DNA from: CAVRUH01 sp963822595
GTDB lineage: Bacteria > Chlamydiota > Chlamydiia > Chlamydiales > Waddliaceae
Assembly: GCA_963822595.1 (NCBI GenBank)
Contig: CAWGIG010000001.1
Span: 1,054,001 to 1,118,000, forward strand
DNA length: 64,000 bases
Reading direction: 5' to 3'
Under the pieces are notes generated by a model that had not been told where the DNA came from, made no database searches, and was given only the letters and a program-made list of their open reading frames with translations. Every line of letters starts with the position of its first letter. Position 1 is the first letter of the stretch. Below, in pieces: positions 1 through 8,457 of this stretch. The position numbers were made by a program, and so were the translations under genes.

Positions 1-322
1 GTTAGTTTTGTTAAGTATTTGTTTAAATTACTATTGACATATAATTATATTTATGCTATTATTTTAGAGTAAATATAATGGTATGATCACTAAATCCACA
101 AAGGATATAGAGGTCATAGTAAAAAAATAATAATAAAAATAGGTAAAAACATAATTACTTACATACTATCTTCCTTTTGGTGGTCAAAGTACACCTACTG
201 ATCTCACAATTGCACAACAAAATGCCGAAGTTATTAAAGGCGGGGTTGTTCCTTTAAATCTGACTGCATTTGGCACGCCAACCTACTCAGGAAAAGATAC
301 TTCAAGGTCAAATCTTATTTCA

Positions 323-673
323 ATGAGCAGAGCCATAAAAGACACTTTTAAAATGAAACATGGAGAGTGGCAACAAAATTATGAGGGATTAAAGAAATTA
401 GAGTCCATACCTCATGACTGGTTGGGTCTTGCAGTGGATAATTTAAAGACGAACCAGCTCATGTTGAGATCTTTTGCCAAATTCGTAAAAACTGTCGAAA
501 AGGATCATCCAGAAAAAGTCGAAGCAAACGCAAAATTAAAGAAAATTTACGAAAGAGCAGTTGAACAATTCGGCCAACATTACCAAGACCTGACACACCT
601 TGCAAAAATTGCAAAAAGTGATGTTACCGTTGGTAATATCACATTTATAGTCGGTCAGTCAGGAACAAATTAA
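323..673 (+). CDS. hypothetical protein, possibly 5'-truncated
   Basis: This 116-residue reading frame opens at the first available ATG. It is not recognised as any known family. The predicted product is soluble, helical and Lys/Glu-rich, with no signal peptide or membrane segment. Same-frame sequence that looks coding (for example 'LPFGGQSTPTDLTIAQQ') continues upstream to an in-frame stop at 152-154 but contains no ATG, GTG or TTG, so the true amino end may be missing or the gene may be a decayed remnant. The stop lies 18 bases before the RhoGEF-like gene on the same strand, so co-transcription is plausible. That would make it a possible partner or chaperone, but this is inference from position only. 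Confidence 0.5.
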   Translation: MSRAIKDTFKMKHGEWQQNYEGLKKLESIPHDWLGLAVDNLKTNQLMLRSFAKFVKTVEKDHPEKVEANAKLKKIYERAVEQFGQHYQDLTHLAKIAKSDVTVGNITFIVGQSGTN

Positions 674-691
674 TAAAAGGTTTTAAATAAT

Positions 692-2338
692 ATGGGTTCA
701 GCAATTGGATTTTTTACACCAGTGGCACTAGGAGATCAATCCTCGTTCCTCTTAAAGGCCATTCATGTGTGTGATGATTACTTCTACTTTGGAGGAAAAA
801 AGTGGGAAGTCATTACAGTATCTGAATCTAATCATTGCTATGTAGAAGAGAAAATTTATAATCGAGCTCTTGGTATCCATATTGCGTTATCCATTTTAAA
901 GGTGATTAGTATTTTCACAGTTGCTGTGCCTCTCCTCATGCTCATTGGTAAAGCAATCGCCCGTTCAAAGTGTCAGTTCACCACCCAGGAGTTAGCTGAG
1001 AAGGCTACTGTTAAAATTCAATCCGTAGTAAGAGGATTTGTGGCTCGGAAAAAATTTCAAAGAGAATTAGCCGCTACTAAAATCCAATCACATGTAAAAG
1101 GAAGTATTGCCCGGAAAGAATTTCTAGCGCTGAAAGATGTAACAATTAAGGTTCAAAGGCTTTTTAGAGATATGGAGCCAAGAAGAAAATTGGTTGCTCG
1201 TCGCGCAAAAGAAAAGATGACTGCCTTGAAATCCCTCCATGAGTTTGTGAAATCTGAGAAGAATCACTGTCAGGCGATGGTAGAAAATTTGAAAAAGATG
1301 AGGGGTGAGGACTTTAAACAATGTCTTAAAAATCCTGCTGATGAGAGGCTAAATTTGGTTTGCTATCGAATTGAAAAGCATATTGAAGCAAGTAGAGAGC
1401 TGATACAAGAAATGGAAAGATTCGTAGAATATTTAGCTGTAGATTCTTTTGTAGGGGCAACTGAAGAGCTTCTAAGAAAAAGATCCTTTGAGGAATTAAA
1501 AAAGGATGCTATTGGCTTAAGTAAAATTGTCTGCAGTGAGAAATTTATGCGATATTTAGATGAAAAAAATTCGTTAGCAGCATTTAGAAATGATTTTATA
1601 GGTATGCTCAATAATAAAATAAACGAAGAATCCTATAAATCTTTCGATCCTTTCTTTATTATCGGAGCACAGAGAATGATGCGGTATCCTCTCTTATTAG
1701 AGAATACTAAAGGAATTTTAAAAAAATTGGGGTTTGAATTAAAAGATATTGATATAGTCTTAGAAGAAACCAGAGAAAAATCGTTAAAATGCGAAGAATT
1801 ACAAAAGTTTATCAGTGACTTTGACCGTTTTGTAGTGGAAAATGATATTTTATCTAAAGAGAGTTGGAAGGATTGGATCTGGACTAAAAAACATTTGAGA
1901 GAAACTTTCGCTAAGGATCTTGAGACATACATTGAGGCATGCGATATTTTAAATATTAAACCTATTGATAACTTCCCGCCTAATAGTATTGAAGCACTAA
2001 AGCAGCTAAAATGGTCAAAGCTAATAGAAATGTCGATGACTAGAGATGTGAAAAAGGCAAAAGAGCTTTCAACAAAATTACATCATACAGATGAAGAAAT
2101 TGAGCAATTGCGATTATTGCAAGATAAGTTTACAAAAGCCCTTCCTTGGCTAAGTGAAAAGTCGATAAAGGTAGAGGTGCTTAATGCTAAAATGGAGATG
2201 TGTGTTTCTGAGCTTGGAAAACTGAACTTTGAAAGTGAAAAATCTCCGGCAAATCTCCCAGAAGCAAAACGTAGAAGACGTGAAGAGTTAAAGTTGGAAT
2301 TACGCGTTTTAATGAATGATCTGGAACAGGCGAGATAG
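692..2338 (+). CDS. IQ-motif / RhoGEF (DH)-like putative effector
   Basis: The 548-residue protein combines three eukaryote-like parts. A bilobed hydrophobic stretch at about residues 59-90 resembles the membrane anchor of chlamydial inclusion-membrane or effector proteins. Three consecutive IQ motifs follow. The first (about 109-122, 'IQSVVRGFVARKKF') is a perfect calmodulin-binding IQ consensus, the second (131-144) is near perfect, and the third (154-167) is degenerate. Residues about 178-378 resemble a Dbl-homology RhoGEF domain: a conserved-region-1-like helix with Glu ('LHEFVKSEKNHCQAM') and a conserved-region-3-like helix 'QRMMRYPLLLEN', matching the Dbl consensus QRxxRYPLLL. The remaining 170 residues are helical and charged, with no evident PH domain. 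Known family role: DH domains exchange nucleotide on Rho GTPases and IQ motifs bind calmodulin. Action on a host GTPase is inference. The next gene downstream, convergent, is a kinase-like protein. Confidence 0.72.
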   Translation: MGSAIGFFTPVALGDQSSFLLKAIHVCDDYFYFGGKKWEVITVSESNHCYVEEKIYNRALGIHIALSILKVISIFTVAVPLLMLIGKAIARSKCQFTTQELAEKATVKIQSVVRGFVARKKFQRELAATKIQSHVKGSIARKEFLALKDVTIKVQRLFRDMEPRRKLVARRAKEKMTALKSLHEFVKSEKNHCQAMVENLKKMRGEDFKQCLKNPADERLNLVCYRIEKHIEASRELIQEMERFVEYLAVDSFVGATEELLRKRSFEELKKDAIGLSKIVCSEKFMRYLDEKNSLAAFRNDFIGMLNNKINEESYKSFDPFFIIGAQRMMRYPLLLENTKGILKKLGFELKDIDIVLEETREKSLKCEELQKFISDFDRFVVENDILSKESWKDWIWTKKHLRETFAKDLETYIEACDILNIKPIDNFPPNSIEALKQLKWSKLIEMSMTRDVKKAKELSTKLHHTDEEIEQLRLLQDKFTKALPWLSEKSIKVEVLNAKMEMCVSELGKLNFESEKSPANLPEAKRRRREELKLELRVLMNDLEQAR

Positions 2339-2390
2339 TCGCATTTGGAGAGCTCGCCTCCTAAATAACTCTATTTCAACAGAGAGTTAA

Positions 2391-2539
2391 TAATAGACGT
2401 TAGGCAACCAATTTTCAACGCAGAGACAGGGAGGTTCGCAGAGACGCAGAGAAAGAAAAAGATTGTTCCTTATTCATTCTCAGCGCCTCTGCGAACCTCC
2501 CTGTCTCTGCGTTGAAAATTGGTTGCCTAACGTCTATTA
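2391..2539. repeat. long inverted repeat (GACGCAGAG family)
   Basis: Arms of 53 bases at 2391-2443 and 2487-2539 are exact reverse complements, separated by about 43 bases. The arms carry the repeated word 'cgcagagac'. The element fills the gap between the convergent RhoGEF-like and kinase-like genes and could form a very stable hairpin that terminates transcription from both sides. Related words occur in the inverted repeats at 8277 and 29030. Confidence 0.95.
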
Positions 2540-2601
2540 GTTATTTCCCGTTGAGGGGAAGATAAGAACCTGGATTGCTATGCGAGCTACCAATGAATAA
2601 T

Positions 2602-3822
2602 TCAAACAAGCCACTCCTTTTCGAATTCTAGGAATTTTTCCCATAATTCGGCACCCGTAATGCGATTTTCTAGGTTGATGGTTAGCATTTCATAAACCAT
2701 ATCAATTAAAAATTTCCTGGCTTCGTCGTGACCTTTTAAACCTTTAATACATTTTTCAGGCTGAAGTTCTTCTTTTATGCTAGAATTAATGGTTTCTTGA
2801 TTTAACTCATTTATAGCCGGATCATGACTCATCATGATGTTCCCGGCAAATTCCGGTAGGTGGCCTCTAAGCAATGCATAAAGGACGATACCCGCGGACC
2901 AAACATCGGTTTTAGGAGAACACATCTTTTCAACAAGTTCTTCTAATGCCTCACCCTCAAGCTCATCTTTTTTTGCACTGTCATTTCCAAAAACGATTTC
3001 AGGTGGCCTAAACTCATTTGTACAAGCTGTGCCCTTGCCTTTTTGAAGGAGTGTTTTCTTTTCCTTCATTATATCTTCAGCAAAACCTAAATCTCCAAAT
3101 TTTAAAAGAAGCTCTTTTTCTGTTTCCATTAAAAAAAGATTTTCGCATTTAATATCACGATGAAGAATCTTTTTTTCCTGAAGGACCTTAAGGCCATTGA
3201 ATAAATGTTTAACAACACTCATTATGTATTGGAAATTGTAATGTACCAATTTTTTGGTGTTGTACAAGTCGCCACCATTACAATACTCCATGGTTAAGCT
3301 TTGTTTTTTTACGGATGGCTTTCCGTTTTTTTCTTTTGATTGGTAAATACAGTCGTGAAATAGATGGACAAATTCAGTATTTTTATTTAAGACAGTATAA
3401 TGCATACCTATTTCTTTTAAGGTATTTAATTCAATTTCTGCGGCAGTCATGTCATTTTCTTTATTTTCTTCAATGCGTATAGTAGCATGAACAACAAGCT
3501 TAAGATCATTAAGGCGAGCGGCAAGCTTGACTCTTTTAGAAGCGCCTTTATTAATCTCATTTTTTGAGATAACGTAAATATCCGTACCATTTATTTCTAT
3601 GGGATGGGGCAAGCCCCACTCTACATCCCCAGGTCTTAAATGGAGAACAAATCCTGGCTTCAATCGGGGGGTTATATCTTTATCCCAGTGGTCTTCGAGG
3701 ATTTCTGATATTATTTGTAGATTTTCTTTACTTATACCATCGATTTTATCGTCTAAGCCTTTTAGTTTAGCATTAATGACAATCCAGTTAGGCCTATCTA
3801 TTGAAGAACTGTATATATTCAT
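2602..3822 (-). CDS. eukaryotic-type Ser/Thr protein kinase-like protein
   Basis: The 406-residue protein carries a recognisable kinase C-lobe: catalytic loop 'HRDIKCEN' at about 221-228 (Asp223, Lys225, Asn228), the metal-binding motif as DLG at 244-246, a P+1/APE-like 'FRPPEI' near 271-276, and 'DVWSAGIVLYALLRG' near 306-320. The N-lobe is less orthodox. The glycine loop reads 'INKGASKRVKLA' near 90-101, with only one of its glycines, and the strand expected to bear the ATP-anchoring lysine reads 'VVHATIRI', with Arg116 or nothing in its place. About 80 residues precede the kinase region and resemble no domain I know. Possible roles are a secreted host-directed kinase or an atypical or weak kinase. 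No signal peptide or membrane segment is visible. It starts at ATG 3822 behind a purine-rich AAGAAG. Confidence 0.85.
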   Translation of the reverse strand: MNIYSSSIDRPNWIVINAKLKGLDDKIDGISKENLQIISEILEDHWDKDITPRLKPGFVLHLRPGDVEWGLPHPIEINGTDIYVISKNEINKGASKRVKLAARLNDLKLVVHATIRIEENKENDMTAAEIELNTLKEIGMHYTVLNKNTEFVHLFHDCIYQSKEKNGKPSVKKQSLTMEYCNGGDLYNTKKLVHYNFQYIMSVVKHLFNGLKVLQEKKILHRDIKCENLFLMETEKELLLKFGDLGFAEDIMKEKKTLLQKGKGTACTNEFRPPEIVFGNDSAKKDELEGEALEELVEKMCSPKTDVWSAGIVLYALLRGHLPEFAGNIMMSHDPAINELNQETINSSIKEELQPEKCIKGLKGHDEARKFLIDMVYEMLTINLENRITGAELWEKFLEFEKEWLV

Positions 3823-3937
3823 AAAAAACTTCTTTTAATTTAAATTAATGTTATATTTTATGTTAAGTTGTATTTTAGATCAAATTATATTTTTTATCGT
3901 GCTTATGAGCATTTTTTGAGCGGAAGTGTTTTTGCTC

Positions 3938-3966
3938 TTGATGTTTAGATTGAAATCAGGTAAGAT
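3938..3966 (+). promoter_or_regulatory. sigma-70-type promoter for tRNA-Arg
   Basis: TTGATG (3938-3943) and TAAGAT (3961-3966) are separated by 17 bases. The tRNA begins 12 bases after the -10 box, which fits a start site about 5 bases upstream of the mature tRNA. Confidence 0.55.
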
Positions 3967-3978
3967 TTCCCTTACTTT

Positions 3979-4052
3979 GCACTGGTAGCTCAATTGGATA
4001 GAGTACCCGGCTACGAACCGGGCGGTTAGAGGTTCGATCCCTCTCCAGTGCG
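3979..4052 (+). tRNA. tRNA-Arg (anticodon ACG)
   Basis: A complete cloverleaf can be drawn. The acceptor arms are GCACTGG (3979-3985) and CCAGTGC (4045-4051) with discriminator G at 4052. The D arm is GCTC...GAGT. The anticodon stem is CCCGG/CCGGG with loop CTACGAA, giving anticodon ACG. The T arm is AGAGG-TTCGATC-CCTCT. The 3' CCA is not encoded, consistent with the CCA-adding enzyme encoded at 10351-11571. The first base after the discriminator is the A of the ATG of the next gene. Confidence 0.97.
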
Positions 4053-4688
4053 ATGAATATTCAAGCATTCCCTTCGGGGCCTTTTAGCACGAATGCCTAT
4101 GTCCTTTCTTGTGAAGAGACAGGGGAATCGGTGATTTTTGATCCTGCTCCTAAATCGGCTGATGGGATTATTCAATATTGTCACGAAAATAACCTCACGC
4201 CTAAGAAAATTTTCATTACACATTCCCATTGGGACCACATTGCAGACACCTCAATATTGAAAGATCACTTTCATTCAGAGGTCTATGTGCATCCTTTGGA
4301 TGCCCCTAACCTGAGGGATCCCGGATCGGATGGTTTGCCATTGATGGTTGATATAAAGGGAGTGGAGCCCGACAAATTCCTGAATGAAGGAGATATTGTT
4401 GAGGTTGGAAAGCTTCGCTTTCAGATCATTCATACCCCAGGGCATTGCCGAGGGTCTATTTGTTTTTATTGCAAGGAGCATAATATCGTCTTTGTAGGGG
4501 ATACTTTGTTTAAGGGGAGTATCGGAAATCTATCTTTACCGACATCTAATCAAGACGATATGTGGCCATCGTTAGCGAAGCTGGCAAAGCTTCCGCCTGA
4601 AACGAAAGTCTATTCAGGACATGGCCCGACGACATTTATTGGCAAAGAGCCTTGGCTCGCCGATGCAAAAAATGTCTTTGGATACTAA
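4053..4688 (+). CDS. metallo-beta-lactamase-fold hydrolase (glyoxalase II-like)
   Basis: The 211-residue product belongs to the MBL-fold hydrolases close to hydroxyacylglutathione hydrolase. It has the metal-binding motif 'THSHWDH' (HxHxDH) near residues 57-63, 'HTPGHCRGS' with the third-site His, 'GDTLF' with the bridging Asp, and 'YSGHGP' with the last His. Its opening 'MNIQAFPSGPFSTNAYVL' matches the usual start of the family, so ATG 4053 is probably the true start even though it abuts the 3' end of tRNA-Arg and has no ribosome-binding site of its own (the upstream bases are tRNA). If RNase Z or RNase P trims the tRNA, the mRNA would be leaderless. The substrate cannot be deduced; glyoxalase II-like thioester hydrolysis is the family default. 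Confidence 0.9.
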   Translation: MNIQAFPSGPFSTNAYVLSCEETGESVIFDPAPKSADGIIQYCHENNLTPKKIFITHSHWDHIADTSILKDHFHSEVYVHPLDAPNLRDPGSDGLPLMVDIKGVEPDKFLNEGDIVEVGKLRFQIIHTPGHCRGSICFYCKEHNIVFVGDTLFKGSIGNLSLPTSNQDDMWPSLAKLAKLPPETKVYSGHGPTTFIGKEPWLADAKNVFGY

Positions 4689-4717
4689 AAATTTTCCATA
4701 TAGAGTTTAAGGGGCGG

Positions 4718-4939
4718 TCATTTCATGAGGGCTGAAAGCGTTTTCTTATAGACACAAATAACAGGATAAGCAGGATCGCAAGCGGCAGGATAAAAAAGGA
4801 TAAGAAAAGATAATTTAAAAAAGAACATTGAAAATTCATTCATTTTTTTCTTATCCTTTTTTTATCCTACCGCTTGCGATCTTGCTTATCCTGTTATTTG
4901 TGTCTATACGAAAACTGGCTTTCAGCCCTCATGAAATGA
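4718..4939. repeat. long composite inverted repeat (outer 'gagggctgaaagc' arm, inner AGGATAAGCAGGAT family)
   Basis: Imperfect arms of roughly 90 bases flank a short AT-rich centre. The outer part ('tcatttcatgagggctgaaa' and its complement) is the same as the arm of the giant palindrome at 60913-61365. The inner part ('acaggataagcaggatcgca') is the family found at 14273 and 43829. The element fills the convergent gap between the MBL hydrolase and the 129-residue gene. Confidence 0.95.
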
Positions 4940-4967
4940 TAAACTAGATCAGATAAAATTTTTTGAT

Positions 4968-5357
4968 TTAATAGTGCATGAGATAGTCGTATAGATCGGG
5001 TTCTGAGATAATGATGACGTTTTTGTAGACGATGCAGAGAGGGGTTACGGCCTCGATGATCTCTTTGTTTCCGACACCCGGAATGGCTATAGCTGCAACA
5101 TTCGTAATCAATTTTTCTCTTTCTAATAGATGAAGCCCTGAAAAGTAATCCTGAACGCTAAACCCCTCTTCTTTTACTCGGAAAAATAACAGATCCTGAT
5201 GATACATGAGGGCCTGAATGGCAAAGTATAACCCCTTACTCTCCGGAGGGGGATTTCCAAATAAATGTGCTAATTGTGGCAAATCTTTACAGTGATAAGG
5301 GGTATTGAAATCGCCCTTTTCCGCCTCGCCGAATAATGCCATAGAGTATAGCTTCAT
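4968..5357 (-). CDS. conserved hypothetical protein downstream of enolase
   Basis: The product is 129 residues starting 'MKLYSMALFGEAEKGDF'. The start at 5357 is chosen because GGGAG lies five bases upstream; a longer TTG start would place that ribosome-binding site inside the gene. No domain is recognised. It is small and soluble, with a moderately hydrophobic centre ('VAAIAIPGVGNKEIIEAVTPLCIVYKNVIII') that looks like buried strands rather than a membrane helix. It lies 35 bases after enolase on the same strand and is probably co-transcribed with it. Confidence 0.75.
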   Translation of the reverse strand: MKLYSMALFGEAEKGDFNTPYHCKDLPQLAHLFGNPPPESKGLYFAIQALMYHQDLLFFRVKEEGFSVQDYFSGLHLLEREKLITNVAAIAIPGVGNKEIIEAVTPLCIVYKNVIIISEPDLYDYLMHY

Positions 5358-5392
5358 AAAAACTCCCAACCGTTAGGTAGGATATGCAATTT

Positions 5393-6706
5393 CTATGCCA
5401 CTTTGCCCTTGCTAGCTTTATTGCTGTCGTAGTATCTGGCAATACTGCCAAGGCCCGATTCGATTTTCAAAAGCCTATTGTATTTAGCGATACGGTCGAT
5501 TCTTGAGAGCGATCCTGTCTTGATTTGACCCGAATTGACTCCAACGGCGAGATCGGCGATAAAGCTATCCTCGGTTTCTCCGGAACGGTGGGAAATGATG
5601 CACGAATACCCATGTGTGTGGGCGATTTTGATGGTTTCCAAGGTTTCTGTTAATGTACCGATCTGGTTGACCTTCACAAGAATGGAATTTGCCACACCCA
5701 TGCGTATCCCTTTACTTAGAAAAATAGGATTCGTGACAAAAATATCGTCCCCCACAATTTGCACCTTATCTTTGAGTTTATCGGTCATGAGCTTCCACCC
5801 CTGCCAGTCGTTTTCATCCAATCCATCTTCTAACGAATCTATGGGGTATTTTTTACACAAGTTCTCTAAGTAGTCAATTTGCTCTTCCGAAGAGCGTTCT
5901 TTAAAAGGTTCATTACGTTTTTGTTTTTTCTTTTCGATGTATCGCTTTGTGGTAGGATCATAAAATTCTGAGGCAGCGCAATCTAGAGCGATGGAAATTT
6001 GTTCTCCGGGACGGTACCCAGCTTGTTCGATAGCTGCAAGAATCACTTCTATCGCCTCTTCATTCGATCCTAAATTTGGAGCAAAGCCTCCTTCATCGCC
6101 GACGGCGGTGATTTGTCCGTTCTTCTTCAACAGTTTTTTCAATGTGTGGAAGACTTCGGATCCCCACCGGATGGCCTCTTTAAATGAAGGGGCGCCGACA
6201 GGGCGGATCATAAATTCTTGGAAATCGAGTGAGTTGTCGGCGTGGGCGCCTCCGTTGATGATGTTCATCATAGGGCAGGGCATCACATAAGTGTGGCATC
6301 CTCCGATATATCTATACAAAGGAAGGCGGGCTGTGGCTGCTCCCGCGCGCGCAAGAGCCAGGGAGGCTCCTAATATGGCGTTAGCCCCCCAATGCTCTTT
6401 ATTTGTTGTGCCGTCGCCTGAAATCATCATCATATCTAGACGGGTTTGATCGAAAACGTGTTCTCCGATCAGGATTTGTGCAATAGGACCATTGACATGG
6501 GAAACGGCACGTTCGACACCTTTTCCGAAGTAGCGCTCGGAGTCTCCGTCTCTAAGTTCGAGAGCTTCGTTTTTGCCTGTGGATGCGCCCGAGGGGACCG
6601 AAGCGCGCACCATGACTCCTTGATCGGTGGTGAGCTCAACTTCGAGGGTAGGTAGACCGCGGGAATCTAGGATTTCGATAGCTTTCAACGAGCGAATATA
6701 TGACAT
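5393..6706 (-). CDS. eno: enolase
   Basis: Enolase interconverts 2-phosphoglycerate and phosphoenolpyruvate in glycolysis. The 437-residue protein carries the family signatures: 'GASTGKNEALELRDGD' near the start, 'GDEGGFAPN', the metal ligand region 'SLEDGLDENDW', 'VGDDIFVTN', the catalytic lysine region 'SILVKVNQIGTLTET', and 'SHRSGETED'. It is slightly longer than the usual 425-432 because of a Lys-rich insertion ('YIEKKKQKRNEPFKE') at about residues 256-272. It starts at ATG 6706 behind GAGGAAATT. It is divergent from rimO. Confidence 0.98.
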   Translation of the reverse strand: MSYIRSLKAIEILDSRGLPTLEVELTTDQGVMVRASVPSGASTGKNEALELRDGDSERYFGKGVERAVSHVNGPIAQILIGEHVFDQTRLDMMMISGDGTTNKEHWGANAILGASLALARAGAATARLPLYRYIGGCHTYVMPCPMMNIINGGAHADNSLDFQEFMIRPVGAPSFKEAIRWGSEVFHTLKKLLKKNGQITAVGDEGGFAPNLGSNEEAIEVILAAIEQAGYRPGEQISIALDCAASEFYDPTTKRYIEKKKQKRNEPFKERSSEEQIDYLENLCKKYPIDSLEDGLDENDWQGWKLMTDKLKDKVQIVGDDIFVTNPIFLSKGIRMGVANSILVKVNQIGTLTETLETIKIAHTHGYSCIISHRSGETEDSFIADLAVGVNSGQIKTGSLSRIDRIAKYNRLLKIESGLGSIARYYDSNKASKGKVA

Positions 6707-6825
6707 AATTTCCTCAATAAACGTTTTTCCTCAGGATAATCGTATCCGTTTTAATATACAATCACGAAACTAGTGCATAAAATCCTAGAGAATAGTATAA
6801 TATCTTGTTTTTAAAGGAGTTAATT

Positions 6826-8259
6826 ATGCTACAAATGCATCGAAATAAGGTTGAAACCTTAGTGGAAGAGACAGAAGAGGTTCAGTCATTCCGAGTTGCC
6901 GGAAATAAAATTTATTTTATCAGTTTGGGATGTCCCCGGAATTTGGTTGATAGTGAAGTGATGCTGGGGATTCTATTGAAAGCCGGCTATGAACCCGGAC
7001 AAACATTGGAAGAGTCTGATTACATCGTGATCAACACATGCGGGTTTTTGAAGGCGTCTCGCGATGAATCGTTGGCGACCATACAATCGTCCTTGGAGCA
7101 GCGTAAAAAGGATGCAAAGCTTATCGTTACCGGATGCATGGTGCAATCGCACAGTGAAGATATCAACAAAGCTTTTCCACAAGTCGACTATTTGTTGGGA
7201 TCCGGAGATGTGGAAGGGATTCTGAAGGCCGTTCAAAGCACTCAAAAAGGTTCTAGCATTACATCAGCGAAAAGTTATTTGGAAGCCGGAGAAGTACCAA
7301 GGCAAATTTCCACTCCGAAGCACTATGCTTATTTGAAAATTGCTGAAGGGTGTCGTAAGAGGTGCGCATATTGCATTATTCCTGATATCAAAGGGCCTTT
7401 GAAAAGCAAAAATGTTGATCAGATTATGAAAGAGTTCAAGACCCTCTTGAATCAAGGTGCGAAAGAGATCATTCTGATTGCGCAGGACCTTGGGGACTGG
7501 GGTAAAGATTTGGGGTACAAGCGTACGGACGGTCTCTGTTTCATTCTGAGAGAGTTGCTGAAGGTTGAAGGAGATTATTGGTTGAGACTGCTTTATCTGT
7601 ACCCTGATGAAATTACCGATGAGTTGATTCAAATCATGAAAAGCGACTCCAGGATATGTCCTTACTTGGATATGCCTATTCAGCACGTGAACAATGTCGT
7701 GTTGAAATCGATGCATCGTGCCACGAGCAGAGAGGACATTATTGCAACAATTACAAAATTGCGTCAGGAGATCCCGGACATTAGCATTCGCACAAGTTTG
7801 ATTGTTGGATTTCCTGGAGAGACTGAAGAGCAGTTTAATGAGCTTGCTGCCTTTGTTAAGGAATATCCTTTAGAAAATATCGGTGTTTTTCAGTATTCGC
7901 AGGAGCCTGGAAGTACAGCAGGGGCGTATCCGAATCAAATTGAACCTCAGGTAAAAAAGCAGCGTTATGAAAAGCTGATGAAGATCCAGCAGAAGGTTCT
8001 CGAGAAAAACAGCAAAAAGATGATTGGAAAGGTCTTGAGAGGGTTTGTTGAGGGTTATCATCCTGAGTCGAATCTGTTGATGTGTGCGAGGCATGCGGGA
8101 CAGTGTCCGGAAATCGATGGTCAGATTATCATCAATGATGGGCGTAAGGTGAAGGCATTCGGCGAAAGGTACGACATCGAAATTACCGATGTCGCCGGCT
8201 ATGACTTAGTGGGAAGAGTGATAGACTTTCGAGTTGTTACTGAGATGCCCGTGAAATAG
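6826..8259 (+). CDS. rimO: ribosomal protein S12 methylthiotransferase RimO
   Basis: This radical-SAM enzyme methylthiolates the conserved Asp of ribosomal protein S12. The 477-residue product has the N-terminal UPF0004 domain ('ISLGCPRNLVDSEVMLG'), the radical-SAM cluster 'CRKRCAYC' (CxxxCxxC), and a C-terminal TRAM region (about 410-475). The leader before the first domain is about 30 residues long. The start at ATG 6826 is preferred over an upstream TTG because AAAGGAG sits six bases before it. A TATAAT at 6796-6801 is a plausible -10 box, with no clear -35. Confidence 0.95.
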   Translation: MLQMHRNKVETLVEETEEVQSFRVAGNKIYFISLGCPRNLVDSEVMLGILLKAGYEPGQTLEESDYIVINTCGFLKASRDESLATIQSSLEQRKKDAKLIVTGCMVQSHSEDINKAFPQVDYLLGSGDVEGILKAVQSTQKGSSITSAKSYLEAGEVPRQISTPKHYAYLKIAEGCRKRCAYCIIPDIKGPLKSKNVDQIMKEFKTLLNQGAKEIILIAQDLGDWGKDLGYKRTDGLCFILRELLKVEGDYWLRLLYLYPDEITDELIQIMKSDSRICPYLDMPIQHVNNVVLKSMHRATSREDIIATITKLRQEIPDISIRTSLIVGFPGETEEQFNELAAFVKEYPLENIGVFQYSQEPGSTAGAYPNQIEPQVKKQRYEKLMKIQQKVLEKNSKKMIGKVLRGFVEGYHPESNLLMCARHAGQCPEIDGQIIINDGRKVKAFGERYDIEITDVAGYDLVGRVIDFRVVTEMPVK

Positions 8260-8276
8260 AAATTTTAGTAACAATC

Positions 8277-8362
8277 AACGCGGGGACGCAGGGACGCGGA
8301 GACGCAGAGGGAGAACAATATTAATTTCTCTCTGCGTCCCTGCGTCTCCGCGTCCCCGCGTT
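8277..8362. repeat. inverted repeat built of GACGCRGR units
   Basis: The arms (about 36 bases) are made of eight-base units of the type 'gacgcagg/gacgcgga'. The two arms hold the same units in a slightly different order, so the pairing is imperfect. It occupies the convergent gap between rimO and rsgA. Confidence 0.9.
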
Positions 8363-8457
8363 AATTTTTTGCTCATATTAAAATGAGATAATCTTCATAA
8401 GTTTCGCAACTGTTAATATTTCCAGATATTTCCTAACAAATTTCAAAGAATGATAGG

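Noticed and set aside
2391..2539. Possible CRISPR or phage-type direct repeat array
   Set aside because: The unit is a single inverted pair with no regularly spaced direct repeats or spacers.
6446..6655. Plus-strand open frames opposite enolase, GroEL, the RHS gene and others
   Set aside because: They are shadows of strongly supported genes in the opposite strand and have no ribosome-binding sites or family motifs.
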